Shown here piece by piece: positions 1-8,426 of a stretch of 64,000 bases of DNA (positions are counted from its first letter, which is position 1; each line of letters starts with the position of its first letter). This DNA comes from Rubrivivax sp. Lineage in GTDB: Bacteria; Pseudomonadota; Gammaproteobacteria; Burkholderiales; Burkholderiaceae_C. The notes under the pieces were generated by a model that was given only the letters and a program-made list of their open reading frames with translations, made no database searches and was not told the DNA's origin. The position numbers and the translations under genes are program-made. Where the stretch lies: the NCBI GenBank assembly GCA_019635315.1, contig JAHBZT010000004.1, positions 248,001-312,000 of the forward strand, given 5' to 3'.

Positions 1-177
1 GGTCTGCGCGGTGCGGTTGATCTCGTCGAGCACCTCGCGCGCCTTCTCGGCGCTGTCGATGAAGGGTCGGCGCACGTGGCGCGGGCTGGCCTCGAACTGC
101 GCCAGCACCGAGTTGCCGAAGGTCTCGGCGGTGATGCCGGTGCCGTCCGAGACGAAGAACACGGTGCGTTCGGGCAT
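1..177 (-). CDS. ppsR: PEP synthase regulatory protein PpsR (5' part only)
   Basis: Only the first 59 codons are in the window; the gene leaves through the left edge. The start ATG is at 177-175 on the minus strand. The encoded N-terminus begins [19 protein letters not shown], the signature of the DUF299/PSRP family: a bifunctional serine/threonine kinase and pyrophosphorylase that inactivates and reactivates PEP synthase by ADP-dependent phosphorylation of a threonine near its catalytic histidine. It lies head-to-head with ppsA, the normal arrangement, which strengthens the call. The nucleotide-binding and catalytic regions lie outside the window. Confidence 0.9.
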   Translation of the reverse strand, partial: MPERTVFFVSDGTGITAETFGNSVLAQFEASPRHVRRPFIDSAEKAREVLDEINRTAQT

Positions 178-443
178 GGGCTGTCGCGGCGTCGCCGGGT
201 CCGGAAAATGCGGGCCATCATAAGCAGGAACTCCGTAGAATCCCGGCAACTTTCCGCCGCTCGGCCCCACCGCACGGCAGCGCCGACGATGACCCCACCC
301 GGCCCACGACACGAAGCACAGGCCGCGGTCCGACAAGGTCCCGCGCTGCACGCGCGCGCCCCGCGGCGCTGCGCGGCACCCGGCGACCGCTGGTCCGGCG
401 TCGCAGCGGAAGCACCGGTTTTCCCCCATCACGGAGCTTTCCC
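178..443. promoter_or_regulatory. Divergent ppsR/ppsA intergenic region
   Basis: This 266-bp stretch has no convincing gene and must hold promoters for both directions. On the minus strand TATGAT (217-222) is a plausible -10 for ppsR, about 40 bp ahead of its ATG. On the plus strand TAGAAT (236-241) could serve ppsA. I see no good -35 box for either. GGAG at 433-436, seven bases before ATG 444, is the ppsA ribosome binding site. The promoter assignments are weak. Confidence 0.35.
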
Positions 444-2858
444 ATGTCTGCATCCCCGCTGGCGACCGCCCTGGTCGTGCCGTTCGAACAACTGAGGATG
501 ACCGACGTCGAGGTGGTCGGCGGCAAGAACGCCAGCCTCGGCGAGATGATCAGCCAGCTCAGCCATGCCGGCGTGCGCGTGCCCGGCGGCTTCGCGACCA
601 CGGCGCATGCCTTCCGCGTGTTCCTGCGCGAAGGCGGGCTGCAGGAGCGCATCGGCTCCACGCTGGACGCGCTGGACGTCGACGACGTGCGCGCGCTGGC
701 CGAGACCGGCGCGCGCATCCGCCAGTGGGTGCTGGACACGCCGTTCCCGGCCGCGCTGGAGCAGGCCATCCGCGAGCAGTTCGCGCGCCTGACCGAGGGC
801 CACCCGGAGACCAGCTTCGCGGTGCGCTCGTCGGCCACCGCCGAGGACCTGCCGGACGCCAGCTTCGCCGGCCAGCAGGAGACCTTCCTGAACGTGCACG
901 GCATCGAGGACGTGCTGCACCGGGTCAAGGAGGTCTTCGCGTCGCTGTACAACGACCGCGCGATCAGCTACCGCGTGCACAAGGGCTTCGCGCATGCCGA
1001 TGTCGCGCTGTCGGCCGGCGTGCAGCGCATGGTGCGCTCGGACCTGGGCGCCGCCGGCGTGATGTTCACGATCGACACCGAGAGCGGTTTCGCCGACGTG
1101 GTCTTCATCACCTCCAGCTACGGCCTCGGCGAGATGGTCGTGCAGGGGGCCGTCAACCCCGACGAGTTCTACGTCCACAAGCCCATGCTCAAGGCCGGCC
1201 GCTTCCCGGTCATCCGCCGCTCGCTGGGCTCCAAGCTGCAGCGCATGGAATTCGCGCCGCGCTCGGGCCAGGCCACCGGCGGCAAGCTGGTGCGCGTGAT
1301 CGAGACGCCGCCGGAGCAGCGCAACCGCTATTCGCTGACCGACGCCGAGGTCGTCGAGCTCGCGCGCTACGCGGTCATCATCGAGCAGCACTACGGCCGC
1401 GCGATGGACATCGAGTGGGGCAAGGACGGCGAGGACGGGCGCCTGTACATCCTGCAGGCGCGCCCGGAGACCGTGAAGAGCCAGGGCGCCGGCAAGATCG
1501 AGCAGCGCTACAGGCTCAAGGGCGGACACCCGAAGACGCCGGTGCTGGTCGAGGGCCGCGCGATCGGGCAGAAGATCGGCACCGGCCCGGTGCGCCTGGT
1601 CAGCAGCCCGACCGAGATGGAGCGCGTGCAGCCGGGCGACATCCTCGTCACCGACATGACGGACCCCAACTGGGAGCCGATCATGAAGCGCGCCGGCGCC
1701 ATCGTCACCAACCGCGGCGGGCGCACCTGCCATGCCGCCATCATCGCGCGCGAGCTCGGCATCCCGGCGGTGGTCGGCTGCGGCGACGCCACCGAGCGGC
1801 TGGCCGACGGCGCGCTGGTCACCGTGTCCTGCGCCGAGGGCGACACCGGCTACATCTACGACGGCCTGCTGGAGACCGAGGTCACCGAGGTGCGGCGCGG
1901 CGAGATGCCCTACTGCCCGGTGAAGATCATGATGAACGTCGGCAACCCGACGCTGGCCTTCGACTTCGCGCAGATCCCGAACGCCGGCGTCGGGCTGGCG
2001 CGGCTGGAATTCATCATCAACAACAACATCGGGGTGCACCCGAAGGCGATCCTGGACTACCCCAACGTCGACACCGACCTGAAGAAGGCGGTGGAGAGCG
2101 TCGCGCGCGGCCACGCCAGCCCGCGCGCCTTCTACGTCGACAAGCTGACCGAGGGCATCGCGACCATCGCCGCCGCCTTCTGGCCCAAGCCGGTGATCGT
2201 GCGGCTCTCGGACTTCAAGAGCAACGAATACCGCAAGCTGATCGGCGGCAAGCGCTACGAGCCCGACGAGGAGAACCCGATGCTGGGCTTCCGCGGCGCC
2301 AGCCGCTACATCAGCGGCGAGTTCGCCGACGCCTTCGCGATGGAGTGCGAGGCGCTGCGCCGCGTGCGCGGCGACATGGGGCTGTCCAACGTCGAGATCA
2401 TGGTGCCCTTCGTGCGCACCGTGCCGCAGGCCGCCGCGGTGACGCAGATGCTGGCCGAGCGCGGGCTCAAGCGCGGCGCCGACGGGCTGCGCCTGATCAT
2501 GATGTGCGAGGTGCCCAGCAACGCGATCCTGGCCGACCAGTTCCTGGAGCACTTCGACGGCATGTCCATCGGCTCCAACGACCTGACGCAGCTGACGCTG
2601 GGCCTGGACCGCGACAGCGGCCTGGAGCAGCTGGCGCACGACTTCGACGAGCGCGACCCGGCCGTGAAGGCGCTGATCTCGCGTGCCATCACCGCCTGCC
2701 GCGCCACCGGCAAGTACATCGGCATCTGCGGCCAGGGGCCCAGCGACCACCCGGACTTTGCCGACTGGCTGGCCTCCGAGGGCATCGTGTCGATCTCGCT
2801 GAACCCGGACACGGTCGTCGAGACCTGGCAGCGGCTGGCGGCGGGTTCCGGGCGCTGA
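444..2858 (+). CDS. ppsA: Phosphoenolpyruvate synthase
   Basis: Makes PEP from pyruvate and ATP, releasing AMP and phosphate; the entry step of gluconeogenesis from pyruvate or lactate. The 804-aa product has the family length. Visible parts are the N-terminal ATP-grasp domain ([11 protein letters not shown] near residue 30, [18 protein letters not shown] near 130), the central swivelling domain with the phosphorylated histidine in [14 protein letters not shown] (His430), and the C-terminal PEP-utilising barrel ending in GICGQ with the catalytic Cys762. ATG 444 follows GGAG by seven bases. The adjacent threonine (T428 in GRTCH) is the expected target of PpsR. A stem-loop terminator follows, so the gene is probably monocistronic. 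Confidence 0.97.
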   Translation: MSASPLATALVVPFEQLRMTDVEVVGGKNASLGEMISQLSHAGVRVPGGFATTAHAFRVFLREGGLQERIGSTLDALDVDDVRALAETGARIRQWVLDTPFPAALEQAIREQFARLTEGHPETSFAVRSSATAEDLPDASFAGQQETFLNVHGIEDVLHRVKEVFASLYNDRAISYRVHKGFAHADVALSAGVQRMVRSDLGAAGVMFTIDTESGFADVVFITSSYGLGEMVVQGAVNPDEFYVHKPMLKAGRFPVIRRSLGSKLQRMEFAPRSGQATGGKLVRVIETPPEQRNRYSLTDAEVVELARYAVIIEQHYGRAMDIEWGKDGEDGRLYILQARPETVKSQGAGKIEQRYRLKGGHPKTPVLVEGRAIGQKIGTGPVRLVSSPTEMERVQPGDILVTDMTDPNWEPIMKRAGAIVTNRGGRTCHAAIIARELGIPAVVGCGDATERLADGALVTVSCAEGDTGYIYDGLLETEVTEVRRGEMPYCPVKIMMNVGNPTLAFDFAQIPNAGVGLARLEFIINNNIGVHPKAILDYPNVDTDLKKAVESVARGHASPRAFYVDKLTEGIATIAAAFWPKPVIVRLSDFKSNEYRKLIGGKRYEPDEENPMLGFRGASRYISGEFADAFAMECEALRRVRGDMGLSNVEIMVPFVRTVPQAAAVTQMLAERGLKRGADGLRLIMMCEVPSNAILADQFLEHFDGMSIGSNDLTQLTLGLDRDSGLEQLAHDFDERDPAVKALISRAITACRATGKYIGICGQGPSDHPDFADWLASEGIVSISLNPDTVVETWQRLAAGSGR

Positions 2859-2881
2859 GCCCGGCTTGCTGCGCAGCACAA

Positions 2882-2903
2882 GAGGGGGCCGCGAGGCCCC
2901 CTC
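2882..2903 (+). terminator. Rho-independent-like terminator after ppsA
   Basis: A perfect 9-bp GC stem (GAGGGGGCC / GGCCCCCTC) closed by a GCGA tetraloop starts 24 bp after the ppsA stop. The T-run behind it is weak (GGCATTT). The same GCGA loop appears in the terminator at 6566. Confidence 0.75.
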
Positions 2904-2969
2904 GGCATTTCGGCGCCGACATTGACCCCCGAAAACCTAGGGAAACCGCTATGCGGACTAGCGCGCGAC

Positions 2970-2986
2970 CTGACACGCGGTGTCAG
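2970..2986. promoter_or_regulatory. Perfect inverted repeat, possible operator
   Basis: CTGACAC-GCG-GTGTCAG is a perfect 7-bp dyad with a 3-bp spacer, 51 bp upstream of the ATG at 3037. The centre-to-centre spacing fits a dimeric DNA-binding protein. No regulator can be named from sequence. Confidence 0.4.
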
Positions 2987-3036
2987 ACAACCGTAAGCGC
3001 CCGGCAAAACAGTCCGCGCATGCCGTTGCCCGCACC

Positions 3037-3342
3037 ATGCTGACCTTCCTCAACCTGGCTCAGCTGATCCTCTACATCCCGCTGCTCGCGCTGCTCGGGC
3101 AGGGCCTGCTCTTCGTGCTGGCCGGCGCGCGGCGCGACGGCAACTTCTTCTACCAGCTGCTCAAGCTGCTGTCCAAGCCCTTCACGGCCGTGGTGCGCAT
3201 GGCCACGCCGCGCAAGGTGGCGGACCGGCACGTGCCCATCGTCACCTTCTTCCTGCTGCTGCTGGTGTACTTCGTCGTCACGTTCGAGCGCATCAACCTG
3301 TGCGTGACCAACAACATGGTCGGCCAGCCGGGCTGTCAGTGA
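3037..3342 (+). CDS. Small two-helix membrane protein, unknown function
   Basis: A 101-aa protein from ATG 3037. A GTG at 2980 would add 19 polar residues, but it falls inside the inverted repeat at 2970-2986, so I prefer the ATG. The first hydrophobic helix is at residues 5-30 (LNLAQLILYIPLLALLGQG...), followed by a basic stretch with FYQLLKLLSKPF, and a second helix at about 70-85 (VTFFLLLLVYFVVTF). The tail contains two cysteines (NLCVTNN, PGCQ). I recognise no named family; similar short proteins next to a TPR gene occur in Burkholderiales. The next gene begins 10 bp downstream, so the two are probably co-transcribed. Confidence 0.75.
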   Translation: MLTFLNLAQLILYIPLLALLGQGLLFVLAGARRDGNFFYQLLKLLSKPFTAVVRMATPRKVADRHVPIVTFFLLLLVYFVVTFERINLCVTNNMVGQPGCQ

Positions 3343-3352
3343 GGAGCCGCGC

Positions 3353-3931
3353 ATGAGCCGCTTCGACTACCTCTGGCACAAGTGGCGCGCGATCGCCGCG
3401 CTGGTGCTCGGCCGCCGGCCGCAGGCGATGGCGCTGTTCGACGAGATGCTTCGGCGCTGGCCCGACGACGCCTACGCGCGCGCCAGCCGCACCCACCTGC
3501 GCTCGCAGCTTGGCGACACCGCCGGTGCGCTGGAGGACTCCGCCGGCCTGGTCGCGCTGCCCGCGGCCAGCGGCCGCGACTGGTTCAACCACGGCTTCCT
3601 GCTCGAGCAGGTCGAGCGCTGGGACGAGGCGCTCGCCGCCTTCCGCCGCGCGACCGAGCTCGACCCGAAGCTGGACCGCGCCTGGTACGGCCTGGGCCTG
3701 GTCCTGATCCGTCTGCAGCGCTACGACGAGGCCGTCGTCGCGCTCAAGCGCAACACCGAACTGCAGCCCATGAGCCCGTACGGCTGGTACCAGCTGGCGC
3801 GGGTTCATGTCGATCGTCGTGAGCCCGAGGAGGCGGTGAAGATCATCCGCCACCTCAAGGGCTTCGAGCCCAAGGTCGCCGCGCAACTGGAGCGCGAGAC
3901 CGGACTGCTCGCCGCGCCGTCGTCCTCCTAG
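3353..3931 (+). CDS. Tetratricopeptide repeat protein
   Basis: A 192-aa protein starting at ATG 3353 behind GAGGAG. TPR helices are visible through residues 20-160, for example the repeat RWDEALAAFRRATELDPKLDRAWYG with the standard W/L/G/Y/A/F/A/P spacing. There is no signal peptide, so it is likely cytoplasmic or tethered through the small membrane protein encoded 10 bp upstream. TPR proteins act as scaffolds and no partner can be inferred beyond that neighbour. No clear terminator follows before the symporter genes. Confidence 0.8.
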   Translation: MSRFDYLWHKWRAIAALVLGRRPQAMALFDEMLRRWPDDAYARASRTHLRSQLGDTAGALEDSAGLVALPAASGRDWFNHGFLLEQVERWDEALAAFRRATELDPKLDRAWYGLGLVLIRLQRYDEAVVALKRNTELQPMSPYGWYQLARVHVDRREPEEAVKIIRHLKGFEPKVAAQLERETGLLAAPSSS

Positions 3932-4101
3932 GGGCGGCGGTTCGGCACGGCGGCCGGGGCCCGCGGGCACCGGCTGCGGCGCACGGCGGCGACGCCGTGC
4001 GGTCCGCGCATGTTGTCTTCGGCAGTGCAGTGGGACGAGCGTACAAGCCCGGGAACGGGCGGCGTTGTTGGGGTCGTGAAGACCAGAAAGGGGTGAACGT
4101 C

Positions 4102-4359
4102 ATGCAGGTGAGCGAAAACCACCAGCGGTACTGGCAGAAGAATCTCAGGATCACCGCGATCCTGCTCTTCATCTGGTTCGTGGTGACCTATGTCGTGGGC
4201 TTCTTCGCCCGCGACCTGAACTTCAACTTCTTCGGGTGGCCGTTCAGCTTCTGGGTCGGAGCCCAGGGCGCGCTGATCGTCTACGTGGTCATCATCGGTT
4301 TCTACGCCTGGTACATGAACAAGCTGGACCAGGAACACGGCGTGGCCGAGGAGGAATGA
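4102..4359 (+). CDS. DUF4212 family small subunit of sodium:solute symporter
   Basis: An 85-aa membrane protein with two helices (about residues 15-37 and 50-75). It starts at ATG 4102, nine bases behind AAAGGGG (4087-4093); an upstream in-frame start would add an unrelated 35-residue leader. The motif HQRYWQKNLR and the pattern FARDLNFNFFGWPFSFWVGAQG are typical of DUF4212, which is found beside VC_2705-type symporters. Its stop is one base before the ATG of the symporter, so the two are translated together and probably form one transporter, much as YjcH accompanies ActP. Confidence 0.9.
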   Translation: MQVSENHQRYWQKNLRITAILLFIWFVVTYVVGFFARDLNFNFFGWPFSFWVGAQGALIVYVVIIGFYAWYMNKLDQEHGVAEEE

Positions 4360-4360
4360 C

Positions 4361-6481
4361 ATGGCAGGCCTGAGTTTCGACCACGGCAACGGCAGCTCCG
4401 CCGAGGCCAACCGCGCATTCAAGAAGCAGCTCAACAAGGTGTACGGCTGGTACACCGGCGGCTTCCTGGTGTTCATCGTGCTGCTCGCGATCGCCGAGCA
4501 GATGGGGCTGTCCCGCGCAGCCATCGGTATCGTCTTCCTGCTCGCCACGGTGGCGCTGTATGCCGGCATCGGCATCATGAGCCGCACCAGCGACGCGGCG
4601 GAGTACTACGTCGCCGGCCGTCGCGTGCCCGCCGTCTACAACGGCATGGCCACCGGCGCCGACTGGATGTCGGCCGCGTCGTTCATCGGCATGGCCGGCA
4701 CGCTGTACCTGTCCGGCTACGGCGGCCTGGCCTTCATCATGGGCTGGACCGGCGGCTACTGCCTGGTGGCGCTGTTCCTGGCGCCCTACCTGCGCAAGTT
4801 CGGCCAGTTCACGATTCCCGACTTCCTGGGCGCGCGCTACGGCGGCAACCTGCCGCGCACGATCGGCATCCTGGCCGCGATCCTGTGCTCCTTCACCTAC
4901 GTGGTGGCGCAGATCTACGGCGTGGGCCTGATCACGACCCGCCTCTCGGGCGTGGCCTTCGAGATCGGGATCTTCCTGGGCCTGGGCGGCATCCTGGTGT
5001 GCAGCTTCCTGGGCGGCATGCGCGCGGTGACGTGGACGCAGGTCGCGCAGTACATCATCCTGATCATCGCCTACATGATCCCGGTGGTCTGGCTGAGCGT
5101 GAAGCAGACCGGCGTGCCCATCCCGCAGGCGATCTACGGTTCGCAGCTGCAGAAGGTCACCGCGGCCGAGCAGCGCCTGATCGACGACCCGAAGGAGAAG
5201 GAGGTCATCGCGATCTTCAAGCAGCGGGCCGACGAGTTCGGCGCCAAGCTGAAGGACATCCCGGCCGCGCTGGCCGCCGACCGCGCCGCCGCGCAGGCCA
5301 AGGTCGACGAGCTGAAGGCCGCCAACGCCCCGCTGGCCGACGTGCAGGCCGCCGAGCGCGCGCTGGCCGCGGTGCCCAAGGACGAGGCCGCCGCGAAGAC
5401 CGCCTGGACTGCCGCGCAGGCCGCGAACAACGCGCGCGCCCGCCCGCTGGCCGGCATGCCGCGCCACGCGCAGCAGTTCGCGGGCAACCCGGAGGGCACG
5501 GATGCGGAGAAGACCGCGTTCGACACCTCGCGCCGCAACTTCCTGGCGCTGGTGTTCTGCCTGATGGTCGGCACCGCCGCGCTGCCGCACATCCTGATGC
5601 GCTACTACACGACGCCGTCGGTGAAGGAGGCGCGCCAGTCGGTGACCTGGTCGCTGTTCTTCATCTTCCTGCTGTACTTCACCGCGCCGGCCCTGGCGGT
5701 GCTGGTCAAGTACGAGATCTTCACGACGCTCGTGGGCACGCCGTTCGACAAGCTGCCTGACTGGATCGCCGCGTGGAACCGCGTCGACCCGGCGCTGCTG
5801 TCGGTGACGGACATCAACGGCGACGGCATCTTCCAGCTCGGCGAGATGCGCATCGGCGGCGACATCATCGTGCTGGCCACCCCGGCCATCGGTGGCTTGC
5901 CGTACGTGATCTCGGGCATGGTGGCGGCCGGTGGCCTGGCGGCGGCGCTGTCCACCGCGGACGGCCTGCTGCTGACGATCGCCAACGCGCTGTCGCACGA
6001 CCTGTACTACAAGATGATCGACCCGAACGCGCCCACCGGCCGTCGCGTGATGATCTCGAAGATCCTGCTGCTGGTGGTCGCCCTGCTGGCGGCCTCGGTG
6101 GCGGCGCAGAAGCCGGCGGACATCCTGTTCCTGGTCTCGGCGGCCTTCTCGTTCGCGGCGGCGGCGTTCTTCCCGGCGCTGGTGCTCGGGATCTTCTGGA
6201 AGCGCGCCAACAAGTGGGGCGCGTCGCTGGGCATGATCGCGGGCCTGGGCATCACCTTCTACTACATGGCGACGACCCAGCCCTGGATGCGCGGCATCTT
6301 CGGCGTGACCTCGCCGGTGGAGCTGTGGTGGGGCATCCAGCCGATCTCGGCCGGCCTGTTCGGCGTGCCGCTGGGCTTCGCGGTGATCATCATCGTGAGC
6401 CTGCTGACCCCGGCGCCCGATCGCGAGGTGCAGGAACTGGTCGAGCACGTGCGCTACCCGAACCTGGTGCCGGCCAAGTGA
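4361..6481 (+). CDS. Sodium:solute symporter, VC_2705 family (ActP-like)
   Basis: A 706-aa sodium-coupled symporter of the SSF family in the inner membrane, with about 13 helices. The N-terminal core carries EYYVAGRRVPAVYNGMATGADWMSAASFIGMAG, the SSF signature for binding sodium and substrate. Two things stand out. Residues about 260-385 are a long Ala/Lys/Glu-rich, probably helical insertion between membrane segments (ADRAAAQAKVDELKAANAP). Residues 484-495 read DINGDGIFQLGE, a canonical EF-hand calcium loop. Family members are often annotated as acetate or short-chain-acid transporters, but the substrate is not certain here. It is coupled to the DUF4212 gene and followed by a strong terminator. 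Confidence 0.93.
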   Translation: MAGLSFDHGNGSSAEANRAFKKQLNKVYGWYTGGFLVFIVLLAIAEQMGLSRAAIGIVFLLATVALYAGIGIMSRTSDAAEYYVAGRRVPAVYNGMATGADWMSAASFIGMAGTLYLSGYGGLAFIMGWTGGYCLVALFLAPYLRKFGQFTIPDFLGARYGGNLPRTIGILAAILCSFTYVVAQIYGVGLITTRLSGVAFEIGIFLGLGGILVCSFLGGMRAVTWTQVAQYIILIIAYMIPVVWLSVKQTGVPIPQAIYGSQLQKVTAAEQRLIDDPKEKEVIAIFKQRADEFGAKLKDIPAALAADRAAAQAKVDELKAANAPLADVQAAERALAAVPKDEAAAKTAWTAAQAANNARARPLAGMPRHAQQFAGNPEGTDAEKTAFDTSRRNFLALVFCLMVGTAALPHILMRYYTTPSVKEARQSVTWSLFFIFLLYFTAPALAVLVKYEIFTTLVGTPFDKLPDWIAAWNRVDPALLSVTDINGDGIFQLGEMRIGGDIIVLATPAIGGLPYVISGMVAAGGLAAALSTADGLLLTIANALSHDLYYKMIDPNAPTGRRVMISKILLLVVALLAASVAAQKPADILFLVSAAFSFAAAAFFPALVLGIFWKRANKWGASLGMIAGLGITFYYMATTQPWMRGIFGVTSPVELWWGIQPISAGLFGVPLGFAVIIIVSLLTPAPDREVQELVEHVRYPNLVPAK

Positions 6482-6565
6482 CGAAGCGGCGCGGGCCCTG
6501 AGCGCCCGCGCTCGACGAGGCACTTCGCGTGGCGGCCGCGGCCGCCGCGCCCGGGCCCGTAGCGG

Positions 6566-6600
6566 CGGCCCCCGGAGCGATCCGGGGGCCGTTGCCTTTT
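6566..6600 (+). terminator. Terminator after the symporter operon
   Basis: A perfect 11-bp stem (CGGCCCCCGGA / TCCGGGGGCCG, 6566-6576 and 6581-6591) with a GCGA tetraloop, followed by TTGCCTTTT. It separates the symporter operon from the ribosomal operon. Confidence 0.88.
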
Positions 6601-6605
6601 GCGGC

Positions 6606-6611
6606 TATACT
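6606..6611 (+). promoter_or_regulatory. Likely -10 box of the rpsF operon promoter
   Basis: TATACT lies just behind the terminator and is followed by GCGGGCTTTT, a GC-rich discriminator often seen at ribosomal-protein promoters of betaproteobacteria. The expected -35 position falls in the terminator stem and has no good match. The leader to the rpsF ATG would be about 130 nt, long enough for feedback control by S6-S18, but I could not identify a defined structure. Confidence 0.5.
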
Positions 6612-6745
6612 TGCGGGCTTTTCCCTTGCCGCACCCCACCCCGACGCCGCCCAGATCCGGGCGACGCCGCCGACGCAAACCCGGGGGCGGCTGAGGCCGG
6701 GGCATCCCTTGCAGGACGCCGAGGCCGCAACCACGAGGAGTATTC

Positions 6746-7108
6746 ATGCGTCATTACGAGATCGTTCTGCTGATCCACCCGGATCAGAGCGAACAGGTTC
6801 CGGCCATGCTGGAGCGCTACAAGACCCTGGTCACCGGCGCCGGTGGCAAGGTGCACCGCGTCGAGGACTGGGGCCGCCGCCAACTGGCCTACATGATCCA
6901 GAAGCTGGTCAAGGCGCACTACCTGTGCCTGAACATCGAGTGCAGCAAGGAGACGCTGGCCGAGCTCGAGACCGGCTTCCGCTTCAACGACGCCGTGCTG
7001 CGCCACCTGACCGTCGCCCGCGAGAAGGCCGAGACGGCGCCGTCGGTGATGATGAAGGCGGTCGAGCGCGAAGAGGCGCGCAAGGAGCGCCAGGAGGCGT
7101 CGGCCTGA
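6746..7108 (+). CDS. rpsF: 30S ribosomal protein S6
   Basis: A 120-aa ribosomal protein that binds the central domain of 16S rRNA with S18. It begins [19 protein letters not shown], the family signature, and has [18 protein letters not shown] in the middle. ATG 6746 follows GAGGAG by five bases. The tail is Glu/Arg-rich, as in proteobacteria that glutamylate S6, but no modification can be read from the sequence. First gene of rpsF-priB-rpsR-rplI. Confidence 0.98.
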   Translation: MRHYEIVLLIHPDQSEQVPAMLERYKTLVTGAGGKVHRVEDWGRRQLAYMIQKLVKAHYLCLNIECSKETLAELETGFRFNDAVLRHLTVAREKAETAPSVMMKAVEREEARKERQEASA

Positions 7109-7142
7109 CGCCGGCGTCCGCGCCGCGCACCGGTGCGCGCCG

Positions 7143-7451
7143 ATGAACCGCCTGGTTCTGTCGGCCACGCTGGTGCAGCGCTCGGCGCTGCGTCACACCC
7201 CCGCCGGTCTGCCGGCCCTGGACCTGGTGCTCGCGCACGCGTCCACGGTCAGCGAGGACGGCCAGCCCCGCCAGGTCTCGTTCGAGATGCGTGCGGTGGC
7301 GATCGGGGCGGTGACGAGGCCGCTGCAGGCGCTGGCGCTGGGCGGGCAGGGCCTGTTCGCAGGTTTCCTGGCCGCCGCGCGCAACGGACGCGGATGGCTG
7401 CTGCACATCACCACCGTCGAGGCCGCGGCCGCCGCCGCAGACCCGACCTGA
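7143..7451 (+). CDS. priB: Primosomal replication protein N (PriB)
   Basis: A 102-aa single-OB-fold protein related to SSB. PriB stabilises PriA on DNA during restart of stalled replication forks. It starts [20 protein letters not shown], the conserved PriB opening, and ends in an Ala-rich tail. Its position between rpsF and rpsR is diagnostic for beta- and gammaproteobacteria. It also sits 1 kb from dnaB, the helicase that the primosome reloads. Confidence 0.93.
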   Translation: MNRLVLSATLVQRSALRHTPAGLPALDLVLAHASTVSEDGQPRQVSFEMRAVAIGAVTRPLQALALGGQGLFAGFLAAARNGRGWLLHITTVEAAAAAADPT

Positions 7452-7492
7452 ACCTGTTCACTCGCATCCACCGAACTCAGTAGGAGCCCACC

Positions 7493-7783
7493 ATGCCCCC
7501 ACCCCGTGGCAAAGGCCGTTTCTCCAAGGACAAGCGCCCGAAGCGCAACAGCCAGAGCCTGCTGTTCCGCCGCAAGCGCTTCTGCCGCTTCACCGTCGCC
7601 GGCGTCGAGTCCATCGACTACAAGGAACTCGACATCCTGCGCGACTTCATCGGCGACAACGGCAAGATCACGCCGGCGCGCCTGACCGGCACGCGCGCGT
7701 TCTACCAGCGCCAGCTCACGACCGCGATCAAGCGCGCGCGCTTCCTCGCGCTGCTGCCGTATTCCGACAAGCACAAGGTCTGA
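7493..7783 (+). CDS. rpsR: 30S ribosomal protein S18
   Basis: A 96-aa basic protein that binds 16S rRNA together with S6. The conserved core [21 protein letters not shown] and [19 protein letters not shown] is intact; the N-terminal extension [19 protein letters not shown] is Lys/Arg-rich. A GGAG lies just upstream of ATG 7493. The single Cys in RFCRF is a remnant of the zinc-ribbon type. Confidence 0.98.
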   Translation: MPPPRGKGRFSKDKRPKRNSQSLLFRRKRFCRFTVAGVESIDYKELDILRDFIGDNGKITPARLTGTRAFYQRQLTTAIKRARFLALLPYSDKHKV

Positions 7784-7794
7784 GGAGGCACGCC

Positions 7795-8247
7795 ATGCAA
7801 GTGATTCTTCTGGAGAAGGTCGCCAAGCTGGGCAACCTGGGCGACATCGTCAAGGTCAAGGAAGGCTACGCGCGCAACTTCCTGATCCCGAGCAAGCTGG
7901 CCCGCCGCGCCACCGAGGCGGCGCTGAAGGAATTCGCCGACCGCCGCGCCGAGCTGGAGAAGGCCGCCGCCGCCAAGCTGGCCGCCGCGCAGGCGCTGGG
8001 CGAGCAGCTCGCCGGCAAGACCGTGCGCATCGCGCAGAAGGCCGGCGTCGACGGTCGCCTGTTCGGCAGCGTGACGAATGCCGACATCGCCGAGGCGCTG
8101 AGCCAGCAGGGCCTGGCGGTGCAGAAGTCGCAGGTGCGCCTGCCCAGTGGTCCGCTGAAGACCGTCGGCGAGCACCCGGTGTCGGTGGCGCCGCACGGCG
8201 ACGTGGTCGTCGAGCTGACCGTGCAGGTCGTCGCGGCCGCCGACTGA
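7795..8247 (+). CDS. rplI: 50S ribosomal protein L9
   Basis: A 150-aa ribosomal protein with the usual two-domain form. The N-terminal 23S rRNA-binding domain has [31 protein letters not shown] long connecting helix rich in Ala/Lys/Glu follows (residues about 40-75), then the C-terminal domain. It starts 11 bp after rpsR and is last in the operon; a terminator follows. Confidence 0.98.
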   Translation: MQVILLEKVAKLGNLGDIVKVKEGYARNFLIPSKLARRATEAALKEFADRRAELEKAAAAKLAAAQALGEQLAGKTVRIAQKAGVDGRLFGSVTNADIAEALSQQGLAVQKSQVRLPSGPLKTVGEHPVSVAPHGDVVVELTVQVVAAAD

Positions 8248-8265
8248 CGGGCCGCCGCCTGGCAG

Positions 8266-8298
8266 CGAAGGCCGGCCCCGTGCCGGCCTTCGCGTTTT
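8266..8298 (+). terminator. Terminator after rplI
   Basis: A perfect 10-bp stem (CGAAGGCCGG / CCGGCCTTCG) with a 7-nt loop, followed by CGTTTT. This is a classic Rho-independent terminator closing the ribosomal operon before dnaB. Confidence 0.9.
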
Positions 8299-8426
8299 CC
8301 GGCGGCCAGTCGTCCACCGCCGTTCCAAGCGCCATCCACAGGCCTGTCCACAGGCGTGGTCGGCGATGGGCCCTCTCTAGGGCCAATCCGCTGCCGAACC
8401 CTGGCCAACCGCACTACGCTGCGACC

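Noticed and set aside
429-2879. 816-codon open frame antisense to ppsA
   Set aside because: Composition is repetitive Ala/Gly/Arg/His/Val without domains, typical of antisense frames in GC-rich genes. The plus strand encodes a full PEP synthase.
4361-6481. Calling the symporter actP (acetate permease)
   Set aside because: The DUF4212 partner, the insert and the EF-hand loop indicate the VC_2705 subgroup; acetate specificity is not shown.
8326-8366. DnaA boxes or an origin before dnaB
   Set aside because: Two TCCACAGGC segments resemble the 3' half of a DnaA box, but there is no TTATCCACA match and no AT-rich region.
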